A stretch of DNA of 56,418 nucleotides from CAYMKL01 sp964390805 (GCA_964390805.1 CAYMKL010000033.1:1-56418), one strand, 5' to 3'. Counted from the stretch's first letter, positions 36,477 through 45,335 are shown. A program made the numbers and translations. The notes: generated by a model from the letters alone, not told the origin.

Positions 36477-37271
36477 TCAGGGAGACTTGCGGCATCGCAG
36501 GAGCCAACCGGTGCTTTCCTGCGGGCACCGCTCGGCGACCTCTCGTTTCCATCGGCTCAGGCGCTGGTAGCCTGTCAGCGATAACCCTCCCACAAAGTCA
36601 ATCAGACCAGCCCATGGTGTGTCGTAGACTACAGGCATGAACTCACCTTCCACACGAAAGCCGCCCTCTTTCAACTCTGTCTCCAACTCTTCTCGGCTGT
36701 ACTCGATCTTGTGATCGGGATCGGAGTAGTGGAAAAGGCCAGCAGCCTGCAGACGGCGCTTCCAACTTGTCTCCCGGTTGGGCGCGGCCAGGAACACGCT
36801 ACCACTATCGCTCAGCACCCGGCCTATCTCGCGCAGAGTTGTCTGGCGCTGGTGCAGGTGCTCCAGCACGTCGAGGAAGAGCACCTTGTCGAAGACACCG
36901 TCAGCGAAGGGGAAGCATGCCTCGGCGCTGGCCTTTAACAGGCGTAGAGTCTTCACGCCCCGCTCGGCCATCAGGCGCCGGCCTATGGCTAGTTGGCGCT
37001 CGTCGTAGTCGAATCCCACTACTAACCGACACTGCCCAGAGGCTTGCAGCGCGTGAGCAGCGCTGCCACAGCCCACGTCAAGCACCACATCCTCAGGCTT
37101 CAAGTACGCCATGAACCAGTGATGCCTGGCATCCAGCCCGACCAGATGTTTGGGATGTATGTAGACGCTGGACTTGCCCGTCCACTTCGTCAGCCGCATC
37201 GAGGCCGACTTGAGTTTGGCGTTGAGGTATTGAATGAGTTGCAGATAGGCCCGTTCAATTACCACTTTCAT
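36477..37271 (-). CDS. SAM-dependent methyltransferase
   Basis: A 264-residue class I methyltransferase with motif I VVLDVGCGSAAHAL (about residues 62-75), VVGFDYDERQLAIGRRL and FDKVLFLDVLEHLHQRQTTLREIGRVL. The start overlaps the stop of the GT4 gene upstream (37268-37271). With its neighbour it makes two tandem methyltransferase genes from different subfamilies. Substrate unknown. Confidence 0.85.
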   Translation of the reverse strand: MKVVIERAYLQLIQYLNAKLKSASMRLTKWTGKSSVYIHPKHLVGLDARHHWFMAYLKPEDVVLDVGCGSAAHALQASGQCRLVVGFDYDERQLAIGRRLMAERGVKTLRLLKASAEACFPFADGVFDKVLFLDVLEHLHQRQTTLREIGRVLSDSGSVFLAAPNRETSWKRRLQAAGLFHYSDPDHKIEYSREELETELKEGGFRVEGEFMPVVYDTPWAGLIDFVGGLSLTGYQRLSRWKREVAERCPQESTGWLLRCRKSP

Positions 37272-38428
37272 CCTTGCCGAGAGTCAGCGTGCAGCACCTG
37301 CTGGTAGAGGTCTACCAGCCGCCTGGCGACCATCTCCCAGCGGAACAGCGCCTCTACCCGCCGCCGGCCGGCCTCGCCGAACTGTCGGGCCAGGGCTTCG
37401 TTCTGGAGCAATGTAACGATTTGCGCCGCGAACCGCCGCCGGTCGCCCAGCGGGATCAGAAAGCCGGTGCCCCCATCGGCCACGACCTCAGGCATCGAGC
37501 CGACGGCCGTGGCCACCACCGGCTTGCCGCACGACATGGCCTCGCCGGCTGTCATGCCAAACCCCTCCAAGCTGGAGGGTAGAACGTATAAGTCGGCCAG
37601 GTTATAGAAGCGGACTTTGTCAGCCTCTGGCACGTAGCCGGTGAACACTACCTGGTGAGCCATGCCCAGGTCTCTTGTCGTGCAGCGGAGGGCTCGTTCC
37701 TCGCCGCCCGCTCCGGCAATGAGTAGTCGCACCTGGTCGCCCATTTCAGCCAGGACGTCACGAAAGACCTCGAGCAACAGACCCACGTTCTTCCTGGGCT
37801 TCAAGCCACCTAGAAAGAGTAGAACTTTGTAGCCCTTCAACTCCAACTCAGCCACCAGTCGCTTGTCCTTCGGCTGCGGCTTGAATCTCCGGGCGATGCC
37901 AGCATAGACCACGGCCACGTGATTGGTGTCCACTTGCAGTTCTCTCTCCAACTGCTCACGAGAGAACTGGCTATCGGTCGTGACCAAGTCACAGGCCTCG
38001 ATCACGCGCCGCTCAATCACTGGGTTAAGCCAGTTACGATCCACGTGGTGATGATGGGCTACCACCGGCACCGGTAGCCGGTACAGCCACCTGGCCCACA
38101 GCGCTGCTGGCCCTACAAAACGCAACGAGTGCGCGCGCAGCATGTCGAAGGGCTGTTGGTCATAGGCCTGCTTGATGTACGGCGGAAACACCAGATTGGA
38201 AACGTACCAGCGGAAGCCCCCTGGTAGCCTGGTGCGGTGTACGTGCCAGTTTGGAACGTCGTTCCAGCAGGTGGCCCGCCCTGGCAGTATGATGTCTATG
38301 CGCACCCCAAGCAACGCCAGGTGCTTCAACACCTCTCGCTCGTATACCTCACCGCCGGAGGAGGATTCGGGTGCTATGCCCACGTGAGGAGAGCAGATAG
38401 TCATAGGTGGCATTGATGCAGAGATCAT
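37268..38428 (-). CDS. GT4-family glycosyltransferase, first enzyme gene of the cluster
   Basis: A 386-residue GT-B enzyme. The acceptor-side loop is SSSGGEVYEREVLKHLALLG, the donor domain has VLLFLGGLKPRKNVGLLLEVF and LLIAGAGGEERAL, and the catalytic block is LPSSLEGFGMTAGEAMSCGKPVVAT. The ATG at 38428 is chosen since it overlaps the regulator stop (ATGA); Met codons at 38413 and 38404 are also possible and the latter starts the conserved fold. It is the first enzyme gene behind the regulator, so expression of the whole run may be set here. Confidence 0.88.
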   Translation of the reverse strand: MISASMPPMTICSPHVGIAPESSSGGEVYEREVLKHLALLGVRIDIILPGRATCWNDVPNWHVHRTRLPGGFRWYVSNLVFPPYIKQAYDQQPFDMLRAHSLRFVGPAALWARWLYRLPVPVVAHHHHVDRNWLNPVIERRVIEACDLVTTDSQFSREQLERELQVDTNHVAVVYAGIARRFKPQPKDKRLVAELELKGYKVLLFLGGLKPRKNVGLLLEVFRDVLAEMGDQVRLLIAGAGGEERALRCTTRDLGMAHQVVFTGYVPEADKVRFYNLADLYVLPSSLEGFGMTAGEAMSCGKPVVATAVGSMPEVVADGGTGFLIPLGDRRRFAAQIVTLLQNEALARQFGEAGRRRVEALFRWEMVARRLVDLYQQVLHADSRQG

Positions 38429-38916
38429 TCCTGAGCACTCTGAATGCGAGAGGCTTCCCTCTCCGGCCACACAAGGAGGGTTTCCATCCCCTCAACCCTC
38501 AAAGTCGGGATTGAAGATCGAGAAGCATCAGCCACCTGCACCCCCTGTTCCAGACAGGTCAGGTAGCACACCTCGGCCAGATCATTGTCGCCCTCTACGT
38601 ACACCTCGTCGTGTCCGGCCCGTCGGATCTCAGTCAGGTGTCGCTTGGCCGCCTCGCGGGTCTCCCGGTACAGGCGCATCGAAACCTGCATGAACGAGGC
38701 CGTGAGGCGCGCTTTTTCGGCCACGCCCTGGGGGGTGATCAGGTAGCGCAGCCGACGTCGCTGCATCTGACGCACCTTGATATATCCTTTGTTGACCAGG
38801 CGCTTCAGATACCAGTTCACGCTGCCCACCGCCACGCCCAGTCGCGCGGCCAGGTCGGCTTGTGTGATGTCCGGGTTTAGAAAAAGCCCCAATACATGGG
38901 GCTTGAGCAGAGCCAC
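38425..38916 (-). CDS. Winged-helix regulator of the polysaccharide cluster
   Basis: A MarR-like winged-helix protein similar to the EPS-associated regulators that head polysaccharide clusters. The helix-turn-helix is ITQADLAARLGVAVGSVNWYLKRLVNKGYIKV (about residues 17-48, read in parts), followed by the wing and a YLITPQGVAEKARLT block. The C-terminal half (residues 85-163) has a ligand- or DNA-end domain of unknown role with VYVEGDNDLAEVCYLTCLEQGV. The only upstream start codons are GTG 38916, which lies within the last five bases of tRNA-Thr, and TTG 38892, inside the tRNA terminator hairpin. The hairpin codes for residues about 5-12. Confidence 0.8.
   Translation of the reverse strand: MALLKPHVLGLFLNPDITQADLAARLGVAVGSVNWYLKRLVNKGYIKVRQMQRRRLRYLITPQGVAEKARLTASFMQVSMRLYRETREAAKRHLTEIRRAGHDEVYVEGDNDLAEVCYLTCLEQGVQVADASRSSIPTLRVEGMETLLVWPEREASRIQSAQE
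38884..38905 (-). terminator. Intrinsic terminator after tRNA-Thr
   Basis: On the minus strand AGCCCC pairs with GGGGCT around a seven-base loop, followed by TTTTTC. It begins seven bases after the tRNA 3' end and is inside the open frame of the regulator gene. Confidence 0.8.
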
Positions 38917-38983
38917 CCATCGGACTTGAACCGATAACCTAGCGCTTACGAAGCGCTTGCTCTGCCGCTTGAGCTAGGGTGGC
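38912..38983 (-). tRNA. tRNA-Thr (anticodon CGT)
   Basis: The 72-base minus-strand sequence folds as a full cloverleaf: acceptor GCCACCC/GGGTGGC, D arm GCTC/GAGC, anticodon stem AGCGC/GCGCT with loop TTCGTAA (anticodon CGT), and a T arm ATCGG/CCGAT with loop TTCAAGT. The 3' CCA is not encoded. It has its own promoter (39033-39061) and terminator. Confidence 0.96.
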
Positions 38984-39032
38984 TGACCAGCAAGTATCTT
39001 CAGAGGGACACCTTCCCCCTTGAAGCAACAAC

Positions 39033-39061
39033 ATTATACTAGCATTACCTTGAAATGGCAA
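39033..39061 (-). promoter_or_regulatory. Sigma-70-type promoter of tRNA-Thr
   Basis: Minus strand: TTGCCA (39061-39056), a 17-base spacer, then TATAAT (39038-39033), about 50 bases before the tRNA. One mismatch to TTGACA at -35. By readthrough of the terminator it could also feed the polysaccharide cluster. Confidence 0.8.
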
Positions 39062-39074
39062 ATCTCCTTGGCTG

Positions 39075-40682
39075 CTATGCGCCACGGGCCAGGGCTTTGG
39101 CAGCGGCCAGGAAGGCGGAGAACAAGGGGTGAGGTCGGTTGGGCCGAGACTTGAACTCAGGATGAAACTGGCTGCCCACCATCCAGGGGTGGTCGGCCAA
39201 TTCCCCAATCTCCACCAGGCGTCCATCGGGCGAAAGGCCACTAAGCACCAACCCGGCCTCCGTCAATAGGTTCCGGTAGTCATTGTTGAACTCGAAACGG
39301 TGGCGGTGGCGCTCGCCAACAATATCCTGCCCGTAAGCGGCGGCAGCTTTGGTGCCAGGCACCAACTGGCAGGGATAGACTCCTAAGCGCATGGTGCCTC
39401 CCATGTCGGAGATGCCCTGCTGTTCCGGCATGAGATCAATGACGGGATGCCTGGTGGCGATGTCGAATTCGGTGGAGTTGGGCTCATCGCTGCCCAGGAC
39501 GTGTCGGGCCAGCTCGATGACCATGACCTGCATGCCCAGACAAAGGCCCAGGTAGGGCACTTTGTTCTCACGAGCATAGCGGGCAGCTACGATCTTGCCC
39601 TCAATACCGCGGTAGCCAAAGCCTCCAGGCACGACTACACCATCTACATGGTCCAACTTGTCCAGGCCCCGCTCTTTCCCCAGATCCTCAGCGTTGATCC
39701 AATTGATTCGGACGTCGCAGCCACTATGGACGCCAGCGTGGTGGAGGGCTTCGCGTACGCTGAGGTAGGCATCCTGGAGCTCGATGTACTTGCCTACCAC
39801 GCCGATTTGGATTCTTTCCTTAGGCCGCTTGATCTCCTCAACCAAAGCGCGCCAGTCGCCCAGATCAGGCTCGCCAGCGGGCAGCCCCAGGCGCTCGACG
39901 ATGAAGTCTCCCAGCCCCGTTTCCTCTAAGATGAGCGGCACTTCGTAGATGCTCTCGATGGTTACTAGAGGAATGACGGCTCGCTGCTCGACGTCGCAGA
40001 AGAGGGCGACTTTCTCCTTGACATCCCTGCCCAACGGGTAATCGGAACGGCAAGCGATGGCGTCGGGCTGGATGCCTATGCCCCGCAGCTCCCTGACGCT
40101 GTGCTGGGTGGGCTTGGTCTTCAGCTCGCCAGTGGAACTGATGTAGGGCAGAAGGGTGAGGTGGATGTAGAACGTGTTCTCGCGGCCCAGGTCCTTGCGC
40201 ATCTGGCGGATGGCCTCCAGAAAAGGCAGGCCCTCAATATCGCCCACGGTCCCCCCCACCTCCACGATGACCACCTCGGCCCCGCTCTCTTTGGCCACCA
40301 GGCCGATGCGGTGCTTGATCTCGTTGGTGATGTGGGGGATGACCTGGATGGTGCCGCCCAGGTAGTCGCCCCGCCGCTCCTTGGCGATGACCTCAGCATA
40401 GACCTGGCCGGTGGTCACGTTGCTGGCACGGGTCAAGTTCTCGTCAATGAAGCGCTCGTAGTGGCCCAAGTCGAGATCGGTCTCCGCACCGTCCTCAAGG
40501 ACGTAGACCTCCCCGTGCTGATAGGGCGACATAGTGCCCGGATCAACGTTGATGTAGGGGTCCAGCTTCTGGATTGAAACCGAGATGCCTCGGCTCTTGA
40601 GAATGCGACCGATGGAGGCGGCGGTAACTCCTTTGCCTACAGATGAAACCACACCCCCGGTGCAGAAGATGTATTTGGCCAT
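39075..40682 (-). CDS. pyrG: CTP synthase
   Basis: Forms CTP from UTP with ATP and glutamine-derived ammonia. 535 residues, normal. The synthase domain starts MAKYIFCTGGVVSSVGKGVTAASIGRIL, a GGVVS-type ATP loop. The C-terminal class I amidotransferase shows YLGLCLGMQ with the nucleophile Cys381 and the FHPE block with His507 and Glu509. It lies between the DUF4129-DUF58-MoxR genes and tRNA-Thr. CTP is needed for CMP-nonulosonate made in the neighbouring cluster, but the gene is a general housekeeping one. Confidence 0.97.
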   Translation of the reverse strand: MAKYIFCTGGVVSSVGKGVTAASIGRILKSRGISVSIQKLDPYINVDPGTMSPYQHGEVYVLEDGAETDLDLGHYERFIDENLTRASNVTTGQVYAEVIAKERRGDYLGGTIQVIPHITNEIKHRIGLVAKESGAEVVIVEVGGTVGDIEGLPFLEAIRQMRKDLGRENTFYIHLTLLPYISSTGELKTKPTQHSVRELRGIGIQPDAIACRSDYPLGRDVKEKVALFCDVEQRAVIPLVTIESIYEVPLILEETGLGDFIVERLGLPAGEPDLGDWRALVEEIKRPKERIQIGVVGKYIELQDAYLSVREALHHAGVHSGCDVRINWINAEDLGKERGLDKLDHVDGVVVPGGFGYRGIEGKIVAARYARENKVPYLGLCLGMQVMVIELARHVLGSDEPNSTEFDIATRHPVIDLMPEQQGISDMGGTMRLGVYPCQLVPGTKAAAAYGQDIVGERHRHRFEFNNDYRNLLTEAGLVLSGLSPDGRLVEIGELADHPWMVGSQFHPEFKSRPNRPHPLFSAFLAAAKALARGA

Positions 40683-40716
40683 GCTCTTCCTACCTCAACT
40701 GCTACACGCAGGGCTG

Positions 40717-40772
40717 TGATGCGTGCTGCGTGTTGCGTGCTACGTTTGACGTTTCACGTTTCACGTTTTACG
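40717..40772. repeat. Heptamer array H6, eight units
   Basis: TGATGCG, TGCTGCG, TGTTGCG, TGCTACG, TTTGACG, TTTCACG, TTTCACG, TTTTACG, a strict 7-base period while the unit drifts. It fills the pyrG upstream gap and codes the last residues and stop of the DUF4129 protein. The first units recur at 50481. Confidence 0.9.
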
Positions 40773-42196
40773 TCCTTGTAGCTCGAATGAACCTGCTGCC
40801 AATGTTCTCGAATGTGCTGCAATTCTCCGATATTCTCGGGAACCTCACCGTAGTGCACCTTCACGTAGGCCTCTGTTATGGCCGTGGCCTCGGCCTGGCA
40901 GTCGGGGAAGGCCAGGCCCAAGGCTGGCAGGTACTCGTAGGGTGTCTGGGCCGGCTGCCGGGGGAAGCCCTGCCTCTCCGCCAAGCGGGCCATGTTGGCA
41001 TAGATCTTGCGAATGGACACCGCAGCGTAGAGCCGCATACCGGGACCAAACCGCCCCACCAGTCCAGCCATGTCCTTGAGACGACCCCAGCCGTCACGCA
41101 GGGAGTTCAGCATCCCGTCAGCAAAAGCCGCCGACGACCAGAGAGATTCGCGGATCTCGTCGCCCCTTCGCCGCCTGTCTCGCCGTCGCCGCAGGGTGAG
41201 GGCCAATACCATCAAGGCGGCCACCCCAACAAGCCCCAGACAAACGTAACGGGAGATGGTCATCAACAAACGCGGCGCTTGGGTCGGTTCGCCGACCGGA
41301 AGGTCCTCAAGACCTAGCGGCTCAAGGCCCTCAAAGCTCTCAGGGAGGCCTTCAGCGACTCGTTGGAGTATCCCGAAGAACCACCGCAAGAGAGGCTCCA
41401 GAAGCTTGACCAATAAGATTAAGACGTACTCTGCTACTCTCAGCAAGGGGGCAAAGAGCGGTTCCAACCAGCGCAGGATCTGGGAGAAGCCTTCCACAGA
41501 GTAAATCCGGGAGATCAGCCACGCTGTGATCAACACGACGACGATGGAGCCAAGCAATATGGCTAACCAGGTGAAGTTAAAGGGCGCCCCCACGCCTCCT
41601 TTGGCCTGATTGACTTCTTCCACCCGAGCCAGGGCGACAGCCATGAGGCTGAAGAAGAAAAAAGGCAAAATCAATATAGTAAAATCATAGCCCAGAATGG
41701 ACAACAGTGGCGTGGAAAAAACGAGCAACAGGACGCCCAGGCGAAAGGAGAAGCCTACCCCTTGGAAAGTCAAACTGCGTTGGCCGATGCTGAGCCCTCG
41801 CCACCACAAGAAGAGGGCAATGGCAACGACACTGGCCTCTGGTGGCAGAGAGTAGAAATACAGAAGCGCTCCTCCTGCTTGTCCCAACCAGCCAAGATCG
41901 AACAAGCTGTAACCTGGGTAGAGGAGAGAGCGCATGATCAAGACGGTAGTGATCACCACCGCGACAATGAGGATCACTCGCTGGTACAAGAGATCGAACT
42001 GCAAGCGATCCATGATACGGCTGAAATAGACTGCGGCCAAAACGAGGATGCCCAGCCTTAGCGCTGTGGCATACGGCGCGGCGGCCGTCGCCCGCTGGCT
42101 GATCACCAAGGCCCAGGGGGTGAGCCAACACATTTCCGCAGCAACGAGGGTCGCATATAGCGCTTCTTTGCGCCAGTTCAAATGGAGAATCCTCAC
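40754..42196 (-). CDS. Membrane protein with C-terminal DUF4129 domain
   Basis: A 480-residue protein with about eight to ten transmembrane segments and a cytoplasmic or wall-side C-terminal DUF4129 domain, recognisable from MRLYAAVSIRKIYANMARLAERQGFPRQPAQTPYEYLPAL (about residues 375-414, read in parts). DUF4129 is usually attached to transglutaminase-like proteins next to MoxR and DUF58 genes; here the transglutaminase core is missing from the protein. The start overlaps the DUF58 stop by four bases. The final residues KDVKRET are coded by a heptamer array. Confidence 0.78.
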   Translation of the reverse strand: MRILHLNWRKEALYATLVAAEMCWLTPWALVISQRATAAAPYATALRLGILVLAAVYFSRIMDRLQFDLLYQRVILIVAVVITTVLIMRSLLYPGYSLFDLGWLGQAGGALLYFYSLPPEASVVAIALFLWWRGLSIGQRSLTFQGVGFSFRLGVLLLVFSTPLLSILGYDFTILILPFFFFSLMAVALARVEEVNQAKGGVGAPFNFTWLAILLGSIVVVLITAWLISRIYSVEGFSQILRWLEPLFAPLLRVAEYVLILLVKLLEPLLRWFFGILQRVAEGLPESFEGLEPLGLEDLPVGEPTQAPRLLMTISRYVCLGLVGVAALMVLALTLRRRRDRRRRGDEIRESLWSSAAFADGMLNSLRDGWGRLKDMAGLVGRFGPGMRLYAAVSIRKIYANMARLAERQGFPRQPAQTPYEYLPALGLAFPDCQAEATAITEAYVKVHYGEVPENIGELQHIREHWQQVHSSYKDVKRET

Positions 42197-43518
42197 TGCT
42201 CTTGCACTCCTAACCTGGTGAACGTTTCCACTGCCTGCCTTCCCTGCACAAACTCCCCCCGCACTTCACCCTTCCTCGACGGAGGACGAAAATCTATCTC
42301 CACGCCAGGTAGATGATAGGAGAGGATGCCTTCCAGTTCCTGGCCTGGCGGCTCCTGGTCCAGAGAGACTAGCACCAGGCGGCGCCCTACATCCCGCAGC
42401 CGCAGCAAGGTGGTAGCAAGCTCCTCGCTGACTATCCCCGTCACCACCACCAGTGTAGCCCCCCAGGGCAGCTTGGGACTTTCTGCCAACAGCAACTTCT
42501 CGATGGAAGAGGTGGCGAAGCCGGTTACAGCCGCCAGTGCTTCCAGGATGCGGACCAGTTGCTTGGGATCACGGCTTGGCAGCACCTTGATGGGCTGATC
42601 CGAGTGGGGCACGCTGCCGTTGGCAATGACTCCCACGATGTAGCGCTGCTCGACGCCGTAGCTGGCAATGGAGGCCGCTACGCTGATGGCCTTTTCCAAC
42701 AGGGCCGGGTCTGTCCCCTGCCAATGCTTGGGGAAAGTGGCCACGTTGAGAAAAATGATCAGGTTGAACGAAGTGGTCGGCTCATAGACCCTGGTTTGCA
42801 GCCTTTGCTGACGAGCGGTGGCCTTCCAGTGGATGTGCTTGAAGCTGTCCTCAGGCTGATGATCGCGCACGCCGATGGTGCGCATCGGGTCCTCGAAGAG
42901 CCGCTGCCTGGCTTTGGTCTCGCCGAAGGGCTCTTTGGACAACAAACCTAATTCGGCAATGGGCACCACCTTGGGATAGACGATGAGCCAGTCATCCTTC
43001 TTCTGCCACCCCTCCTGGCTGAAGAGGCCAAACAGGTCGCCCGATTTCAGATGGGCGGGCCCGAAGCGATAATAGCCACGTTGAGGGCAGTGCAAGTGAT
43101 AGCGACGGGACACCCGCTGGTACCAACGCAGGGAAAAGGCGATGGTCAACTGGCCAACGTTAGACGATTGCGAAGTCAGCACCTCTTCATCCAAGAGCGG
43201 CACATCCAACGGGAATTGATCTTCAATCTGTAGCCAGCCCACCGGCAACAGCTTCCAATTGGAGACCCGCAGGGTGAGCTCCAGGGTCTCATCTGGGAAA
43301 GCCCGCCGCTCGCTGAATAGTCGCTCGTAGTGCAGACCACGGAGAGCGTACTTGTTCCACAGCCAGGCTATGGGCACGATGGTGAGCAGCAATACCGCCA
43401 CTGTCATCAGGCCCTTTTGGCGGAAGACCAGGCCAAAGAGGGTCAGCATGATAGCCAGGGCGATCCATGCATCGCTGAATTGTGTTTCCTTGGAATGATC
43501 AATGGTGATACGACTCAA
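42193..43518 (-). CDS. DUF58 (vWA-like) protein
   Basis: A 441-residue DUF58 protein with two N-terminal membrane segments (about 15-55) and a vWA-like C-terminal domain. The DUF58 signature FEDPMRTIGVRDHQPEDSFKHIHWKATARQQRLQTRVYEP (read in parts) is at about residues 208-247. In MoxR operons this protein is thought to act with the AAA ATPase in metal- or complex-assembly. It follows moxR by one base, so the genes are co-transcribed from the 44506-44534 promoter. Confidence 0.88.
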   Translation of the reverse strand: MSRITIDHSKETQFSDAWIALAIMLTLFGLVFRQKGLMTVAVLLLTIVPIAWLWNKYALRGLHYERLFSERRAFPDETLELTLRVSNWKLLPVGWLQIEDQFPLDVPLLDEEVLTSQSSNVGQLTIAFSLRWYQRVSRRYHLHCPQRGYYRFGPAHLKSGDLFGLFSQEGWQKKDDWLIVYPKVVPIAELGLLSKEPFGETKARQRLFEDPMRTIGVRDHQPEDSFKHIHWKATARQQRLQTRVYEPTTSFNLIIFLNVATFPKHWQGTDPALLEKAISVAASIASYGVEQRYIVGVIANGSVPHSDQPIKVLPSRDPKQLVRILEALAAVTGFATSSIEKLLLAESPKLPWGATLVVVTGIVSEELATTLLRLRDVGRRLVLVSLDQEPPGQELEGILSYHLPGVEIDFRPPSRKGEVRGEFVQGRQAVETFTRLGVQEQ

Positions 43519-43519
43519 C

Positions 43520-44455
43520 TCACTTCTCCACAGGCACTGGAACCGAATTCACTACCTCCATAACCACCTCCTCAGGAGTGCGGCCACGCAGCCGGGTCTG
43601 GGGATTGATGATGATGCGGTGGGTCAGGACGTGGGGGGTCAGATGCTTGACGTCGTCGGGGATGACGAAATCCCGCCCGCGGATGGCGGCCAGGGCCTGG
43701 CAGGTCTTGTAGAGAAAAAGGGTGCCCCTCGGGCTGACCCCCAACTCCACCGAGGGATGCTCCCGGGTGGCCCGCGCCACCTGCACCATGTACTGTCGCA
43801 CCGACTCCTCAACCTTAACGCGGCTGATCTCCTCCTGTAGGGTCAAAAGCTCCTCCGCCGAGGTTACGGCCTCCAGGTGCTCCAGAGGATCTTCATGCTC
43901 GAAACGAAGCAATATCCGATTTTCCTCCTCCTCACTGGGGTAGCCTATTTTGATCTTCAGCATAAAACGGTCCACCTGGGCTTCCGGTAGAGGGAAGGTG
44001 CCCTCTAGCTCGATGGGGTTTTGGGTGGCCAGGACGAGAAAGGGGCGAGGCAGGGGTTTGGTGTCGCCATCCACGGTAATCTGGCGCTCCTGCATGGCCT
44101 CGAGGAGGGCCGATTGTGTGCGGGGGGTAGCGCGGTTGATCTCATCGGCCAGGAGCACCTGAGATATTACGGGCCCCGCACGAAACTCGAACTCCTGGGC
44201 TTTCTGGTTGAAGAAGTAGATGCCGGTCACGTCGCTGGGCAAGAGGTCCGGCGTGAACTGAATGCGCTGAAAGCTACAGCCCAGGGAGCGGGCGACGGCC
44301 TTAGCCAGGGTCGTCTTGCCGATGCCGGGCACGTCTTCAATCAGCACATGCCCCTCGCACAGCAAGGCCACCAGCGCCAACTCGATGACCTCATCCCTGC
44401 CCACGATAACCTTCTTGATGTTCTCTGTGACTCGCCTCGCTGTCTCTGCAATCAT
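43520..44455 (-). CDS. MoxR-family AAA+ ATPase
   Basis: A 311-residue AAA+ ATPase. Walker A is GIGKTT at residues 44-49, Walker B is VLLADEINRA, sensor 1 is VLATQNPIELEGTFPLPEAQVDRF, and the C-terminal lid has GVSPRGTLFLYKTCQALA. MoxR proteins act as chaperones with DUF58/vWA partners, as the neighbour here. The ATG at 44455 is chosen with AGGAGA seven bases before it; an upstream frame to 44497 has no such site. Confidence 0.93.
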   Translation of the reverse strand: MIAETARRVTENIKKVIVGRDEVIELALVALLCEGHVLIEDVPGIGKTTLAKAVARSLGCSFQRIQFTPDLLPSDVTGIYFFNQKAQEFEFRAGPVISQVLLADEINRATPRTQSALLEAMQERQITVDGDTKPLPRPFLVLATQNPIELEGTFPLPEAQVDRFMLKIKIGYPSEEEENRILLRFEHEDPLEHLEAVTSAEELLTLQEEISRVKVEESVRQYMVQVARATREHPSVELGVSPRGTLFLYKTCQALAAIRGRDFVIPDDVKHLTPHVLTHRIIINPQTRLRGRTPEEVVMEVVNSVPVPVEK

Positions 44456-44505
44456 TGGCAATCTCCTAAACTGAGTTTGTAGGTAAGCGTCTTGCAACTA
44501 CGGGA

Positions 44506-44534
44506 ATTATATCACACTTGCTAAAGCTTGACAA
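44506..44534 (-). promoter_or_regulatory. Promoter of the MoxR-DUF58-DUF4129 operon
   Basis: Minus strand TTGTCA (44534-44529), 17-base spacer, TATAAT (44511-44506), about 50 bases before the moxR start. Confidence 0.78.
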
Positions 44535-44838
44535 AGAACACCTTCACGGCCTTCGCAGCGGTTCACCATCATGGGGTAGCAGGCCATTCGGCCGAGCTCC
44601 GGCCGAAGCCAATCGCATTAGCCGTCTTTGCGCCAGAGTTGGGTTTTCCCTAAAACAGATTTTTGTGGTAACATATTCCTAAACTCAGCAGGTCCAATTT
44701 TGCTCGGCCTGGATCGCTTCGACTAGGCTCAGGACAAGCGTCAGATACAGGTCAAAAGCGGGGAAGGCAACCGCAGGTTGCACGCAATCCCCTCAGAGCA
44801 ATTTGGGGTCCACTGAAACTTGCCAAGGGGGAATGATA
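44535..44838. other. Divergent intergenic region between moxR and the MaoC gene
   Basis: About 300 bases without a gene. It holds one 24-bp dispersed element (44716-44739) and some T-rich stretches near 44640-44685; no convincing plus-strand promoter for the MaoC gene was found. Confidence 0.5.
44716..44739. repeat. 24-bp dispersed element, copy 6
   Basis: Plus-oriented copy GCTTCGAC-N3-GCTCAGGACAAGC in the moxR-MaoC gap. Confidence 0.8.
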
Positions 44839-45318
44839 ATGACAGAAGAGAAAACAACGAGTTTCCAGCCTGGTGGCCGTTACTTCGAGGAGTTCGCGGT
44901 GGGCGATGAAGTGGTCAGTCATGGCCGCACGATAACTGAAGCCGACATCGTGGCCTTCGCTGCCCTCACGGGTGACTGGAATCCACTACACTGTGACGCC
45001 GAATACGGCAAAGATACCGTTTTCGGAGAGCGCATCGCTCATGGTCTCTTGGGCCTTTCCATCGCATCGGGGCTGCTTGATCGCCTGGGCTTCATAACGG
45101 GCACAGTCGAGGCCTTCATGGGCCTGGATTGGAAGTTCCGTGGCCCCATCAAGATCGGGGATACCATCCACACCGAGGCTAAAGTGGCTCGCAAGAAGGA
45201 GATGCGACGGCTGGGCGGCGGCATCATCGTTCTTGACGTGGCCGTGGTCAATCAAGGGGGCGAGGCCGTCCAGAAAGGTCAATGGACAGCCCTGATCAAG
45301 AGCAAGCCAGTTCCTTAG
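44839..45318 (+). CDS. MaoC-like hydratase/dehydratase
   Basis: A 159-residue hotdog-fold protein of the (R)-specific enoyl-CoA hydratase family. The catalytic block FAALTGDWNPLHCDAEYG has Asp46 and His51, followed by GERIAHGLLGLSIASGLL. Such proteins hydrate enoyl-CoA or related thioesters. The ATG at 44839 is preferred because AAGGGGGA ends six bases before it; the ATG at 44833 directly abuts that site. It stands upstream of the LacI-type promoter and is probably an independent unit. Confidence 0.88.
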   Translation: MTEEKTTSFQPGGRYFEEFAVGDEVVSHGRTITEADIVAFAALTGDWNPLHCDAEYGKDTVFGERIAHGLLGLSIASGLLDRLGFITGTVEAFMGLDWKFRGPIKIGDTIHTEAKVARKKEMRRLGGGIIVLDVAVVNQGGEAVQKGQWTALIKSKPVP

Positions 45319-45335
45319 AATTGCACCCTGTCTTC

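Noticed and set aside
38912..38918. Direct-repeat attachment site of an integrated island at tRNA-Thr
   Set aside because: I found no second copy of the tRNA 3' end and no integrase gene in the window.
40717..40772. Possible CRISPR or tRNA-like repeat
   Set aside because: Units of seven bases without spacers are tandem repeats, not a CRISPR; no cas genes are in the window.
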